From: Clostridium chromiireducens
GTDB lineage: Bacteria > Bacillota > Clostridia > Clostridiales > Clostridiaceae
NCBI RefSeq assembly: GCF_002029255.1
Contig: NZ_MZGT01000008.1
Coordinates: 1 to 64,000 of the forward strand
Direction: 5' to 3'
Length of the DNA stretch: 64,000 nt
Below are positions 29,382 through 38,017 of the stretch, in pieces; position 1 is the first letter of the stretch, and each line of letters starts with the position of its first letter. Both the position numbers and the translations under genes were made by a program. The notes beneath the pieces were generated by a model, which was not told the origin of the DNA, made no database searches, and saw nothing but the letters and a program-made list of their open reading frames with translations.

Positions 29382-29423
29382 ACTCTAAATATTATAATAC
29401 TAAATTTGAATTAAATAAGTAAA

Positions 29424-29468
29424 AAAATCATGCACTGAGGCTTTTGGGGCTCCTCATTACATGATTTT
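29424..29468 (-). terminator. serS terminator
   Basis: Two-part stem: AAAATCATG / CATGATTTT outside and CTGAGG / CCTCAT-type pairing inside, with TTTTTTTAC on the minus-strand exit side, 21 nt past the serS stop. Confidence 0.8.
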
Positions 29469-29488
29469 AAATTTTGTAATCCTTATTA

Positions 29489-30766
29489 TTATTTAATTAC
29501 TGCCATTCCACCCATGTATGGTTGTAATGCTGTTGGAATATTTATTGATCCATCCTCATTTAAGTTATTTTCTAAGAAAGCAATAAGCATTCTTGGTGGT
29601 GCTACTACTGTGTTGTTTAGTGTATGAGCAAAATACTTACCATCTTTGGCATCTACACGAATTTTTAAACGGCGTGCTTGTGCATCACCTAAGTTAGAGC
29701 AGCTTCCCACTTCGAAATATTTCTTTTGTCTTGGAGACCAAGCTTCTACGTCTACTGATTTTACTTTTAAGTCTGCTAAATCACCTGAGCAGCATTCTAA
29801 AGTTCTTACTGGTATATCTAAAGAACGGAATAAATCTACTGTATCTTTCCACATTTTTTCATACCACATCATGCTGTCTTCTGGTTTACATACAACGATC
29901 ATTTCTTGTTTTTCAAATTGGTGAATTCTATATACTCCTCTTTCTTCTATACCATGAGCACCTTTTTCTTTTCTAAAGCAAGGTGAGTAACTAGTTAAAG
30001 TTTGAGGAAGTGCAGTTTCAGGTAATATTGTATCTATAAACTTACCAATCATAGAATGTTCACTTGTTCCGATTAAGTATAAATCTTCACCTTCAATTTT
30101 GTACATCATAGCATCCATTTCTGCGAAACTCATAACACCAGTCACAACTTGGCTACGAATCATAAAAGGTGGAATACAATATGTAAACCCTCTATCTATC
30201 ATAAAGTCTCTAGCATAAGAAATTACTGCTGAATGAAGTCTAGCTATATTTCCCATTAAGTAATAGAAACCATTACCAGCTACCTTTCTAGCACTGTCTA
30301 AATCAATACCGCTTAATTTTTCCATTATATCTGTATGATATGGAATTTCAAAATCTGGAACAACTGGTTCACCGAATTTTTCTACTTCTACATTTTCACT
30401 ATCATCTTTACCAATTGGAACACTTGGATCTATTATGTTTGGAATAGTCATCATGATAGTTTTAACTTTTTCTTCTAATTCTTTTTCTTTAACGTCTAAC
30501 TCAGCCATTCTTTCTGAATCAGCATTAACTTTTTTCTTAATTTCCTCAGCTTCTTCTTTTTTACCTTGAGCCATTAAGCCCCCAATTTGTTTTGATAACT
30601 TATTTCTATCAGCTCTTAAAGCTTCTACTTCTTGTTTAACTTTTCTTAGTTCAATATCTAATTCTAATACTTCATCAACTAACCCTAACTTATTATCTTG
30701 AAACTTATTTTTTATGTTTTGCTTTACAATCTCTGGATTTTCCCTTACGAATTTAATGTCTAACAT
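29489..30766 (-). CDS. serS: Seryl-tRNA synthetase
   Basis: 425 residues. An N-terminal long antiparallel coiled coil (about residues 25-110, rich in Glu/Lys) is for tRNASer binding. The class II core follows, with motif 2 FRKEKGAHGIEERGVYRIHQFEKQE and motif 3 near the end NNTVVAPPRMLIAFLEN. It charges tRNASer with serine. GGAGG precedes the ATG. A serine-type T-box leader (30815-31070) controls it, so expression rises when uncharged tRNASer accumulates. Confidence 0.98.
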   Translation of the reverse strand: MLDIKFVRENPEIVKQNIKNKFQDNKLGLVDEVLELDIELRKVKQEVEALRADRNKLSKQIGGLMAQGKKEEAEEIKKKVNADSERMAELDVKEKELEEKVKTIMMTIPNIIDPSVPIGKDDSENVEVEKFGEPVVPDFEIPYHTDIMEKLSGIDLDSARKVAGNGFYYLMGNIARLHSAVISYARDFMIDRGFTYCIPPFMIRSQVVTGVMSFAEMDAMMYKIEGEDLYLIGTSEHSMIGKFIDTILPETALPQTLTSYSPCFRKEKGAHGIEERGVYRIHQFEKQEMIVVCKPEDSMMWYEKMWKDTVDLFRSLDIPVRTLECCSGDLADLKVKSVDVEAWSPRQKKYFEVGSCSNLGDAQARRLKIRVDAKDGKYFAHTLNNTVVAPPRMLIAFLENNLNEDGSINIPTALQPYMGGMAVIK

Positions 30767-30814
30767 TTTGTTACCTCCTGGTTAAATATAAATTATTGAA
30801 ATAAATTAAAATAA

Positions 30815-31070
30815 AAAACCGCCCCAAATATATAAACATATATATTGGGACGGAATAATCCGCGTTGCCACCCAAATTGCTGATAAATAATATAAATCAG
30901 CCACTTCATTAGTAATATAGAGGTTACTAACCTTTATATTTAGGCACAAATAAAATTGTGCTTTATCATATACAGCTCCAAAAGTGGAAAGACTTAACCT
31001 TTCACCGATTCTCACCAACCATCGGCTCTCTGAAGAAATTTATAAATCGTAGTTTTTATCATCGCTGTTT
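30815..31070 (-). promoter_or_regulatory. T-box leader of serS (serine)
   Basis: Minus strand. Stem I has base ACAGC / GCTGT and the distal AGAGAGCCGATGG-TTGGTGAGAATCGG loop. The probable specifier TCC (Ser, 30988-30986) is followed by A. The T-box bulge GGGTGGCAACGCGG (30873-30860) has C opposite the G73 discriminator of tRNASer. The terminator is CGTCCCAATATA / TATATTTGGGGCGG followed by TTTTTTA. Specifier and discriminator base agree with seryl-tRNA. Confidence 0.93.
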
Positions 31071-31292
31071 AATCAAATTATTTTATTATTCAATATCTGT
31101 TATGGATATTTTGTCTAATATATTGTTTTTTATGTCTATCTCTACAATTTAATTAGATTTTTAACAATATAATTAAATTTATATAAATCATACTCTCTAA
31201 TTATATATTCATTTTTAAAAAATTTCAAGTAAATGCTTATATAAGAATTTGCAACCATTTAAAGAAGTATACTTTACAAATTATTTTATTAA

Positions 31293-32417
31293 CTACATAG
31301 TTGTATTAATAGGTAGTTTAACCTCAAATACAGTTCTTTCTCTATCACTATAGGCTGAAATGATTCCGCCATGTAGTTCAATAATATTTTTTGTTATAGC
31401 TAGACCGAGTCCAGATCCGACAATACTGCTATTTCTTGACTTTTCTACCCTGTAAAATCTGTCAAATATATAAGGCAAATCTATTGATGATATTGATTGA
31501 CCATAATTTATAACCTGAACTACCGCCATCTTATCCTCAAGCTTTGTTATTACATCTACATAAAAACCATCTTTACCATATTTAATTGCATTAGACAATA
31601 AATTTTCAAATGCTCTAACTAATTTTCCTGCATCTGCATTTATTATTAATTTATCATTTGAATAATTAATTCTTGATTGCATATCTGCACCTTTAAATTG
31701 ATATTCAAAATAAGCAACTACCTGACCTAATAATTCAACTAGATTAATTGTAGTTTTATTTAAATTAATACTGTTATTCTGCATTTTAGTAAGCTCAAAT
31801 AAATCATTTATAAGTAAATTTAAACCCTTAGCCTTTTCATATGCTATATTTGCATAATATCTTAATCTTACTTCATCTTCATATTTATCATTATCTATAA
31901 TCTCTAAATATCCTATTATCGAGGTAAGTGGAGTTCTTAAATCATGAGAAACATTAGTTATTAAGTCATTTTTAGTTCGCTGTGCTCTTCTTTCTTCTAA
32001 TGTTACATCTTTAAGCTGCCTTGCTATGCCATTTATATTTTCTACTAATTTTCTAATATCACCTTTTGATTTAACTTCTATTATTCTATCCAAATCACCA
32101 TTAGACATTATTTCAGTTTCATCCATGATAGATACTAAACTCTTAGTTTTTCTATATGTAATAAGCAAATAGAATATTATAAATAAAAACACTTGAATAA
32201 TTATATAGATATTGTCTCCAAATATATTATTCTCAATAATACGCCAGAATTTAAAGATATAATTAATCAGTTGAATTTTTGTGTTTATATATAAATAAAC
32301 TAATATTTCACTACTTACAAATAATGTCATATACATCAATATTACAGAAACTAGAACATCAGAGAGCGATGTTAACCAATGTTTATATAATCTTTTATTT
32401 TTCAATTTTATAACCAA
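31293..32417 (-). CDS. VanS-like sensor histidine kinase
   Basis: About 370-374 residues. Two membrane helices (about 15-40 and 65-88) flank a very short extracellular loop, then HAMP at about 90-140, the dimerisation box with phospho-His (NVSHDLRTPLTSIIGYLEII), N-box FENLLSNAIKYG, and GSGLGLAITKNIIELHGG ATP lid. With so small an outside loop it resembles VanS or other intramembrane-sensing kinases of cell-wall stress. It overlaps the response regulator gene by 23 bp. TTG at 32417 begins the longest frame, and a TTG at 32405 with GGGGAG further upstream is an alternative start. Third gene of vanY-RR-HK. Confidence 0.88.
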   Translation of the reverse strand: MVIKLKNKRLYKHWLTSLSDVLVSVILMYMTLFVSSEILVYLYINTKIQLINYIFKFWRIIENNIFGDNIYIIIQVFLFIIFYLLITYRKTKSLVSIMDETEIMSNGDLDRIIEVKSKGDIRKLVENINGIARQLKDVTLEERRAQRTKNDLITNVSHDLRTPLTSIIGYLEIIDNDKYEDEVRLRYYANIAYEKAKGLNLLINDLFELTKMQNNSINLNKTTINLVELLGQVVAYFEYQFKGADMQSRINYSNDKLIINADAGKLVRAFENLLSNAIKYGKDGFYVDVITKLEDKMAVVQVINYGQSISSIDLPYIFDRFYRVEKSRNSSIVGSGLGLAITKNIIELHGGIISAYSDRERTVFEVKLPINTTM

Positions 32418-33087
32418 CTCCCCATACTGTATGAATTATCTTATTTCCTTCCATATATTGTTCTATCTTATCCCTAATTCTACTCATATGAACCATAATG
32501 GTATTATTAGATTGATAATATCTTTCTTTCCATACCTTTTCGAAAATTTCCTCTCCACTAAAAACCCTGCCCCTATTTGTGGCTAATAAATATAAAATTT
32601 CAAATTCCCGTGCTGTTAAATCCACTTCATTACTATCTATTGTCACCTTATGTTTGCTCTTATCTATAACCATTGACTCAATTCTTATTATGTCATTTGA
32701 AACTTGCATTTTATTATTTAAAAAATATGCTCTTCTAAGTAGTGCTCTTATTCTAACCGTAAGTTCTAAATGATTAAAGGGCTTACATACATAATCATCT
32801 GCACCAGTCATAATTCCTTGTATCTTATCCATATCTTCACCTTTTGCACTTAGCATAAGAATTGGAATACTATACTTTTCTCTTACTCTTCTGCAAACTT
32901 CTAATCCATCCATCACCGGCATCATTATATCTAAAACAATTAAATGAATGTCTTCTTTATCTAATATTTCTAAAGCTTCTTCTCCATTACTTGCCTTGAA
33001 AACATTATAGCCTTCGTTTCTAAGATTTATTTCTAATAAATTTCTTATTTCTTTTTCATCGTCTACTACAAGAATATTGTTATTCAT
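32395..33087 (-). CDS. OmpR-family response regulator (VanR-like)
   Basis: 230 residues. The receiver domain has VVDDEKEIR acid pocket, phospho-acceptor in LIVLDIMMPVMDG (Asp54) and the conserved Lys in DDYVCKPFNH. The DNA-binding winged helix at about 130-228 includes VDLTAREFEILYLLATNRGRVFSGEEIFEKVW and the recognition helix NNTIMVHMSRIRDKIE. It pairs with the overlapping histidine kinase and follows a VanY-type peptidase, forming a cell-wall-linked operon. Confidence 0.92.
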   Translation of the reverse strand: MNNNILVVDDEKEIRNLLEINLRNEGYNVFKASNGEEALEILDKEDIHLIVLDIMMPVMDGLEVCRRVREKYSIPILMLSAKGEDMDKIQGIMTGADDYVCKPFNHLELTVRIRALLRRAYFLNNKMQVSNDIIRIESMVIDKSKHKVTIDSNEVDLTAREFEILYLLATNRGRVFSGEEIFEKVWKERYYQSNNTIMVHMSRIRDKIEQYMEGNKIIHTVWGVGYKIEK

Positions 33088-33137
33088 TTATGCCTCCACT
33101 TCATGTAATTATTGTTATAAATATTATTTTAGTATAA

Positions 33138-33854
33138 TTATTTCCCTAAGTATTCCTCCAAGGTTATTTCGTTATCATGGATGTATTTAGCAGCATTCTT
33201 TCCAACATATCTAATATGCCATGGCTCATATTCTATACCTGTTATACTCTTCTTTCCGTAAGGATATCTTATAATGAAACCAAATTTATAGCAATTTTCT
33301 GCTAGCCAGTTTGCTTCCTTTGTTCCTTTTATTATATTCTTATCTTGATTCGTAATATCAATACATAATCCTGTTTGATGTTCACTAAATCCCGGCTTAG
33401 CTACGTATGCATCTGCAAGTTTCTCTCCTTGCGACTTTACTCTGTTACTGTATGTATTTTCTTGAGATTTATATGATCTGTAACCTGAGTTACCAAACAA
33501 TATTACGCCATCCCTTTTAGCCGCATCTACTAATTCTTCTAGAGGTCTTTCAATAATTCCCGCTACATGTTTTTCTTCCTGACTCACGCCATTAGCAAAC
33601 GATATGTCTGGTATAGTTAAACTTTCAGGTTTATAATATTTACCTAAACCATGTTCGCTATTTACTAATACCAATTCTTTATCTATGTTAATATTATCTG
33701 CATCTGATGATTTATCCTTTTCGCTTAAATAAAGTTTACTTCCTGCACTTCTTATGCCTTTTAAATTTAATCCCAACCCTGCATACTGTATTATATACCA
33801 AGTCCCACAGATTGTAATAATAACTATCAAAAAATTCCTAAATCCATTTTTCAT
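33138..33854 (-). CDS. VanY-type D-alanyl-D-alanine carboxypeptidase, membrane-anchored
   Basis: 238 residues. N-terminal membrane anchor (residues about 6-27) with no lipobox, a Ser/Asp-rich linker, then the LAS-family metallopeptidase: zinc ligands His and Asp in SEHQTGLCIDITN and His in EPWHIRYVG, with the substrate Arg/Ser region SGYRSYKSQE. It trims the terminal D-Ala of muropeptides. The first gene of an operon with VanR/VanS-like regulators. No vanH, vanA-type ligase or vanX gene is present, so this is a wall-remodelling unit rather than a vancomycin-resistance cluster. Confidence 0.9.
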   Translation of the reverse strand: MKNGFRNFLIVIITICGTWYIIQYAGLGLNLKGIRSAGSKLYLSEKDKSSDADNINIDKELVLVNSEHGLGKYYKPESLTIPDISFANGVSQEEKHVAGIIERPLEELVDAAKRDGVILFGNSGYRSYKSQENTYSNRVKSQGEKLADAYVAKPGFSEHQTGLCIDITNQDKNIIKGTKEANWLAENCYKFGFIIRYPYGKKSITGIEYEPWHIRYVGKNAAKYIHDNEITLEEYLGK

Positions 33855-33972
33855 ATTTTCTACTCCCCTCTAAATATCATAATTTTATTTTAGAAGGTAG
33901 AGCTTACAACTCTTATAAAAATTTCTTAAGAAATCTTAAGTTTTATACAACCCCAATAATACACCTAAAATA

Positions 33973-34015
33973 TTAAAGCCCAACTCTAGAAAATCCTATT
34001 TGAGTTGGGCTTTAA
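33973..34015 (-). terminator. Strong terminator upstream of vanY-like operon
   Basis: 14-bp perfect stem TTAAAGCCCAACTC / GAGTTGGGCTTTAA with a 15-nt loop. It ends the YczE-like gene (34151-34804) and isolates it from the vanY-type operon. Confidence 0.82.
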
Positions 34016-34150
34016 ATTAGTTCTTTTAACACTTATATGAGTCACCTAATATAGTGTTAAAAAGCTATATATAATGTTTATTCTATGAATTATCCTCTTA
34101 TCCCATAATAAATCAGAATGAGGAAAATTCGCGTATCTTCCTTTATGTCC

Positions 34151-34804
34151 TTAGTTGGTTATGCACTCGTTAACAAATTTAAATCCTTCTTTTATATTTC
34201 TATGTTTCAACTGCCTTATATCAAATTTAAACAACTTGTAAATCAGCTGCACACAATACCCAATTCCAAATGCAGTAACTAATGTTCCAACACCAACAAA
34301 TCCTCCTAATATCCAGCCGATAATTAAAGCACCCATTTCTATACAAAATCTTATTATACTTACAGGCTTGCCTGTACGCTTTACTAGTGCAATCATAAGT
34401 CCATCTCTTGGACCACATCCCATTTCACATCCAATATACAAATAGCTTCCTATAGCGGACATAAATAGGCTTCCTATCATCATTAATATTCCCATATATA
34501 CATTATCACAAACAGGAATGATTTTAGCATATATAATTAGATCAATGAAACACCCAATTACTATCATATTTGCAATAGTTCCAAGTCCTACTTTAAGACC
34601 TAACATACTAGTAATTATTACAATAACTACTCCAACGGCAATACTAGCCTGTCCTATAGTTAAGCTCGTTACGTTTGTTAAACCTTGATGAAATACATCC
34701 CAAGGGCTTAATCCTAAATTAGAATTTAGAGCCATTACTGTTCCGCATGCGCATAAAAAAAATCCAAATGTTATCTTAATTATAAGTCCTAATAATTTAT
34801 TCAT
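34151..34804 (-). CDS. YczE/YyaS/YitT-family membrane protein
   Basis: 217 residues with five or six hydrophobic segments. The family motifs LGLSPWDVFHQGL near residue 30 and GCGPRDGLMIALVKR near 128 are present. Function in this family is not settled. B. subtilis YczE is needed for proper surfactin/polyketide synthetase output, and others are annotated as membrane transport-like. It stands alone with its own terminator. ATG behind an AAAGGAGAAG site. Confidence 0.82.
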   Translation of the reverse strand: MNKLLGLIIKITFGFFLCACGTVMALNSNLGLSPWDVFHQGLTNVTSLTIGQASIAVGVVIVIITSMLGLKVGLGTIANMIVIGCFIDLIIYAKIIPVCDNVYMGILMMIGSLFMSAIGSYLYIGCEMGCGPRDGLMIALVKRTGKPVSIIRFCIEMGALIIGWILGGFVGVGTLVTAFGIGYCVQLIYKLFKFDIRQLKHRNIKEGFKFVNECITN

Positions 34805-35070
34805 ACTTCTCCTTTTTTATAAGTCTCTTTCTCGTTGAATAATAGAAATATCTAATATTCCAATACATTCTCAATTGACTATTAAGTTAATTTTTTAATT
34901 AATAGTCAGTTTACACCAATGTAATTAAAAATTCAAACTCATTTAAGCTTATTTTCTCTTATGAAATAGTTAACAAAAGGTAGTATAGTTTTATTTTCTA
35001 ATTCTTTAAAGAGTGTATTCTTTTATTCATGAACCCATTTACTCATATGAATTGTTGTAAACTAAAAAAG

Positions 35071-35092
35071 ACCATCTAGTATTCTAGATAGC
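35071..35092 (-). terminator. Terminator after the 27-residue ORF
   Basis: On the minus strand GCTATCTAG-AATA-CTAGATGGT, a 9-bp stem including G-U pairs, followed by CTTTTTTAG. It is placed 53 nt after the small ORF stop, so the small gene looks like a real transcription unit. Confidence 0.65.
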
Positions 35093-35144
35093 CTAAATAT
35101 TTGCTGCTGAAAAAAGGATTTATTATATCTACAGAATCAAATTT

Positions 35145-35228
35145 CTATTTTTCTTTGTCATTATCTGTGTTATAAATGGCGTTACAGGCTATTAATACAA
35201 TACAAACAAAAATAACTACCGCCAACAT
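35145..35228 (-). CDS. 27-residue single-pass membrane peptide
   Basis: The frame reads MLAVVIFVCIVLIACNAIYN followed by a charged tail TDNDKEK. It has one hydrophobic helix (residues 2-19) and a short hydrophilic C-terminus. A good ribosome site (AAGAGGGGAT, spacing about 5 nt) precedes the ATG and an intrinsic terminator follows. It does not belong to a family I know. The size and layout resemble regulatory small membrane proteins that bind transporters (KdpF, MgtS-type), but this is only an analogy. The remainder of 34805-35321 appears empty. Confidence 0.55.
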   Translation of the reverse strand: MLAVVIFVCIVLIACNAIYNTDNDKEK

Positions 35229-35321
35229 ATTTATCCCCTCTTTAATATATTATCCCTTAGTAAATTATATTAACGATAAGTTATTTTTGTTACCGTAAAC
35301 GATTATCTATATTTATTCTTA

Positions 35322-36965
35322 TTACTCATTTAGTATTTTCTTAGCTATTTCATCATTTACATCTGTCATAAATTTTATTCCTGTTTCTTTTTCCGTCTCT
35401 CTGTTTGCTGCAAATATGTCATCTCTTGAAATATCTGCAAGCCTAAACTTTCTAGCTCCCGCCATCAGTTGTTGAAGCCCTGCAGCTAGCTTATCTGCTA
35501 AAGTCCAAACTGCAATAGCACCTAAAGGAATATTCTTCATTTCATCGGAACCAACCTTATTTTTCACATCATAGTATCCAGCAAATATCTCTTCAGGACT
35601 TCTTCCAAATTCTTCAGTTATATTCTTAGGAAGTTCATCCCAATTTCCGTTTAACTTTTCTCTTCTATCTGGATGTAAAGCGCCTTCAATATTAGCTCCA
35701 AGGAAACCTGGAATCATTATTCCTCTTCCCATGCAAACAAGTTTTGTAAAAGGTGCTCCAAGTGCAAGTGCTTTAAATATATGATCTTCCCTTGCAAGTC
35801 CACCTGCAAATGCCATATCTACAACATCATAACCTTTTGCTGCAAGTATTTGTCCATATTCATACGCTTTTGAATGAAGGAATATAGAAGGTACTCCCCA
35901 AGACTCCATCATATTCCATGGGCTCATACCAGTTCCTCCACCAGATCCATCAATGGTTAACAAATCAAGTTTTGCTTCAGTAGCAAATTTAATTGCCATA
36001 GCTAAAGCTTCCATTCCATAGGAACCAGTCTTAAGTGTAATTCTTTTATATCCAAGTCCCCTTAGATATTCAACGGATTTCATGAAGTCTTCTTTTACTT
36101 CACTATAATTATTTAAATTAGTATATCCAAGCCTGCTGTGACGGGCAAATGATTTAATTGCTCCACTCTTAAAAGCTTCCTGAACTTCTGGTTTTGTTGG
36201 GTCAGGATCAACAATATAACCTCTATTTTTTAAGAATATAGCATAATCAAGATTATTTACCTGAATTTCGCCTCCAATATCTTTTGCACCTTGTCCCCAC
36301 TTAAGCTCAATAACTACATTATCACCGTACTTTTCAATAACATATTCTGCAACACCATTTCTTGTATCCTCTACATTCATTTGAACGATTATTGCACCAT
36401 ATCCATCATAATATTTTTGATATACATCAATCCTACGTTCAAGTTCTGGTGATTTTACAATTCTGCCATTCTCTATAACGGAGGCCTTATCCACTCCCAC
36501 AACGTTTTCACCTATTACAATTGGGAAACCTACTAATGCAGCACCAACTGCAAAGGACTCCCAATACTTTTGCGCTATAAATGTAGACCCTAAAGCACCA
36601 CTCATTATTGGAATTCTAGATTTAGTCTTTACATTCTTTCCAAACTCTGTTTCAAGATTAACATTTGGAAATATACAATCATCTGCGCTATTAGACAGAT
36701 TTTCTGCAAGTCCATGAGCACCATAATTGTATCCCTGTATTCTAAGATTATTGTAGCATACCCCTACATGGTTTATATTTGAGCTTCCAGCGGTTACAGT
36801 TCCAAAATCTCTTGGATATAAAAGTTTTCTTCCTTTCATACTAGACATCCATGTTTCACATTTTCCTCTGCAATCTGCACGACAAAGTGTACAAATTCCT
36901 GACTCAGCTGGGTTACCTCGATTAACAGAGTTTAAAACATCATTATTTTTCTCATATTTACTCAT
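35322..36965 (-). CDS. FMN-dependent glutamate synthase-like protein (GltB2 central domain)
   Basis: 547 residues. An N-terminal Cys cluster C25-x2-C28-x3-C32-x3-C36 (GICTLCRADCRGKC) could hold an Fe-S or zinc centre. It is followed by the (beta/alpha)8 FMN-binding glutamate-synthase domain: IELKWGQGAKDIGGE, LLTIDGSGGGTGMSPWNMME and VDMAFAGGLAREDHIFKALALGA, which hold the FMN phosphate and 2-oxoglutarate. It lacks the glutaminase (N-terminal amidotransferase) domain and the C-terminal beta-helix, and there is no GltD neighbour. It may be an archaeal-type GltS subunit or an oxidoreductase of unknown substrate. Monocistronic. Confidence 0.82.
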   Translation of the reverse strand: MSKYEKNNDVLNSVNRGNPAESGICTLCRADCRGKCETWMSSMKGRKLLYPRDFGTVTAGSSNINHVGVCYNNLRIQGYNYGAHGLAENLSNSADDCIFPNVNLETEFGKNVKTKSRIPIMSGALGSTFIAQKYWESFAVGAALVGFPIVIGENVVGVDKASVIENGRIVKSPELERRIDVYQKYYDGYGAIIVQMNVEDTRNGVAEYVIEKYGDNVVIELKWGQGAKDIGGEIQVNNLDYAIFLKNRGYIVDPDPTKPEVQEAFKSGAIKSFARHSRLGYTNLNNYSEVKEDFMKSVEYLRGLGYKRITLKTGSYGMEALAMAIKFATEAKLDLLTIDGSGGGTGMSPWNMMESWGVPSIFLHSKAYEYGQILAAKGYDVVDMAFAGGLAREDHIFKALALGAPFTKLVCMGRGIMIPGFLGANIEGALHPDRREKLNGNWDELPKNITEEFGRSPEEIFAGYYDVKNKVGSDEMKNIPLGAIAVWTLADKLAAGLQQLMAGARKFRLADISRDDIFAANRETEKETGIKFMTDVNDEIAKKILNE

Positions 36966-37052
36966 TTTCTTTCCCCCATAATAATTAAATTATATATATT
37001 TTTTCATATTTATTACCATAATGAAAAATTTATTACATTTGACATAACTAAA

Positions 37053-37094
37053 TTTAGGCACATGAAAATAGATAACAAATTCAATGTGCCTTAC
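37053..37094. repeat. Palindromic repeat beginning TTAGGCACATGAAA
   Basis: AGGCACATGAA and TTCAATGTGCCT form an imperfect stem around ATAACAA. The left half (TTAGGCACATGAAA..A.ATAACAA) recurs at 56930-56955. It lies downstream of the isochorismatase-fold gene and could terminate it, although the T-tract is weak. Confidence 0.5.
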
Positions 37095-37156
37095 ATATAG
37101 TATTTTCCATTACATTCACTTACCAGCCTTCTTCATCCACTGATGTTCCACTCTAT

Positions 37157-37702
37157 TTATTTACTTGCTTCCATGCCCTTGATACTTGATACTGAACTTT
37201 TAGTAGTACTTCTTAAAAACTCTATAGCATCCTCATTCTCTTCTCTTTCTGAAATAACACAATCTTTTAATATTGTTACAAAAACATCTCTATTATAGGC
37301 ATCTACTACTGTAAATCTTATACTAATATCTGTTCCATATCCTGCAACATATATGTGTTCAATTTTGCTTTCGTATAAGTATCTTTCAAGATTTGTATTA
37401 AAAAATGCACTAAACCTACACTTGTTAATGGTAAGCTCCTCTTTTAATGGTAGCAATTCATCAATAAATTCGCTTTCCCAACTTCCCTCTTCACACCACA
37501 TCTTTTCAAGATGTAATGTAACTCTTGGCCAATTACTTCTATTTCTTTTGTATAAGGTTCTTACATGAATAATTGGAATATTTTTATTTCTAGCTATATT
37601 TAATGCCTTAACTATATTAGGTATTAAAAATTTTTCAAATTCTTCACTTTTCAAATCTTTAAACATTTTCTGCATATCAATTATGAGTAATGCAGATTTC
37701 AT
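37157..37702 (-). CDS. Isochorismatase-fold protein lacking the catalytic cysteine
   Basis: 181 residues of the cysteine hydrolase (isochorismatase-like) superfamily. LLIIDMQKMF carries the catalytic Asp (D9) and TINKCRFSAF the catalytic Lys (K94). In active members the nucleophile lies in a G..T(N/D).C motif. Here the aligned segment is AGYGTDISIRFTVVDAY, with Ser127 in place of Cys. It may be a non-hydrolytic or binding protein, or use Ser in an altered reaction. Single gene between the FMN glutamate synthase-like gene and an acetyltransferase. Fold confident, function open. Confidence 0.8.
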   Translation of the reverse strand: MKSALLIIDMQKMFKDLKSEEFEKFLIPNIVKALNIARNKNIPIIHVRTLYKRNRSNWPRVTLHLEKMWCEEGSWESEFIDELLPLKEELTINKCRFSAFFNTNLERYLYESKIEHIYVAGYGTDISIRFTVVDAYNRDVFVTILKDCVISEREENEDAIEFLRSTTKSSVSSIKGMEASK

Positions 37703-37871
37703 AATACAACCTCCACTTCATATACTTAACACATCCTTGAAAACATTTAATCACTATATATAATATTCAAAAACTTCTCCATTTATTGAACTTACTAATA
37801 ATAACTCCTCCTTAATTCTATAAAATTTCTATCAATTGATGTAGAGAATTTAATAAAGCACGCCTTTAAGA

Positions 37872-37911
37872 GATACCACATTGAGCATACTAAGCTAAAT
37901 ATGGTATCCCT
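37872..37911 (-). terminator. Hairpin after Eis-like gene
   Basis: GATACCACATT / AATATGGTATC stem (one mismatch) with a loop of about 17 nt. Its T-tract is poor. It is the only structure seen in the gap 37703-38017. Confidence 0.4.
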
Positions 37912-38017
37912 AATTATGACTTTTATAAACACTATACTAATCAATTTAAGATTTTATGATTTTGTTTCGAAGAAATGAAATCAGTGAATAAAAAAACAAA
38001 TATATTATCTATATAAA

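Noticed and set aside
30806-31018. 70-residue reading frame upstream of serS
   Set aside because: It lies inside the serine T-box leader and has no coding signs.
31293-33854. Vancomycin resistance cluster
   Set aside because: Only vanY/R/S-like genes are present; no vanH, ligase or vanX genes.
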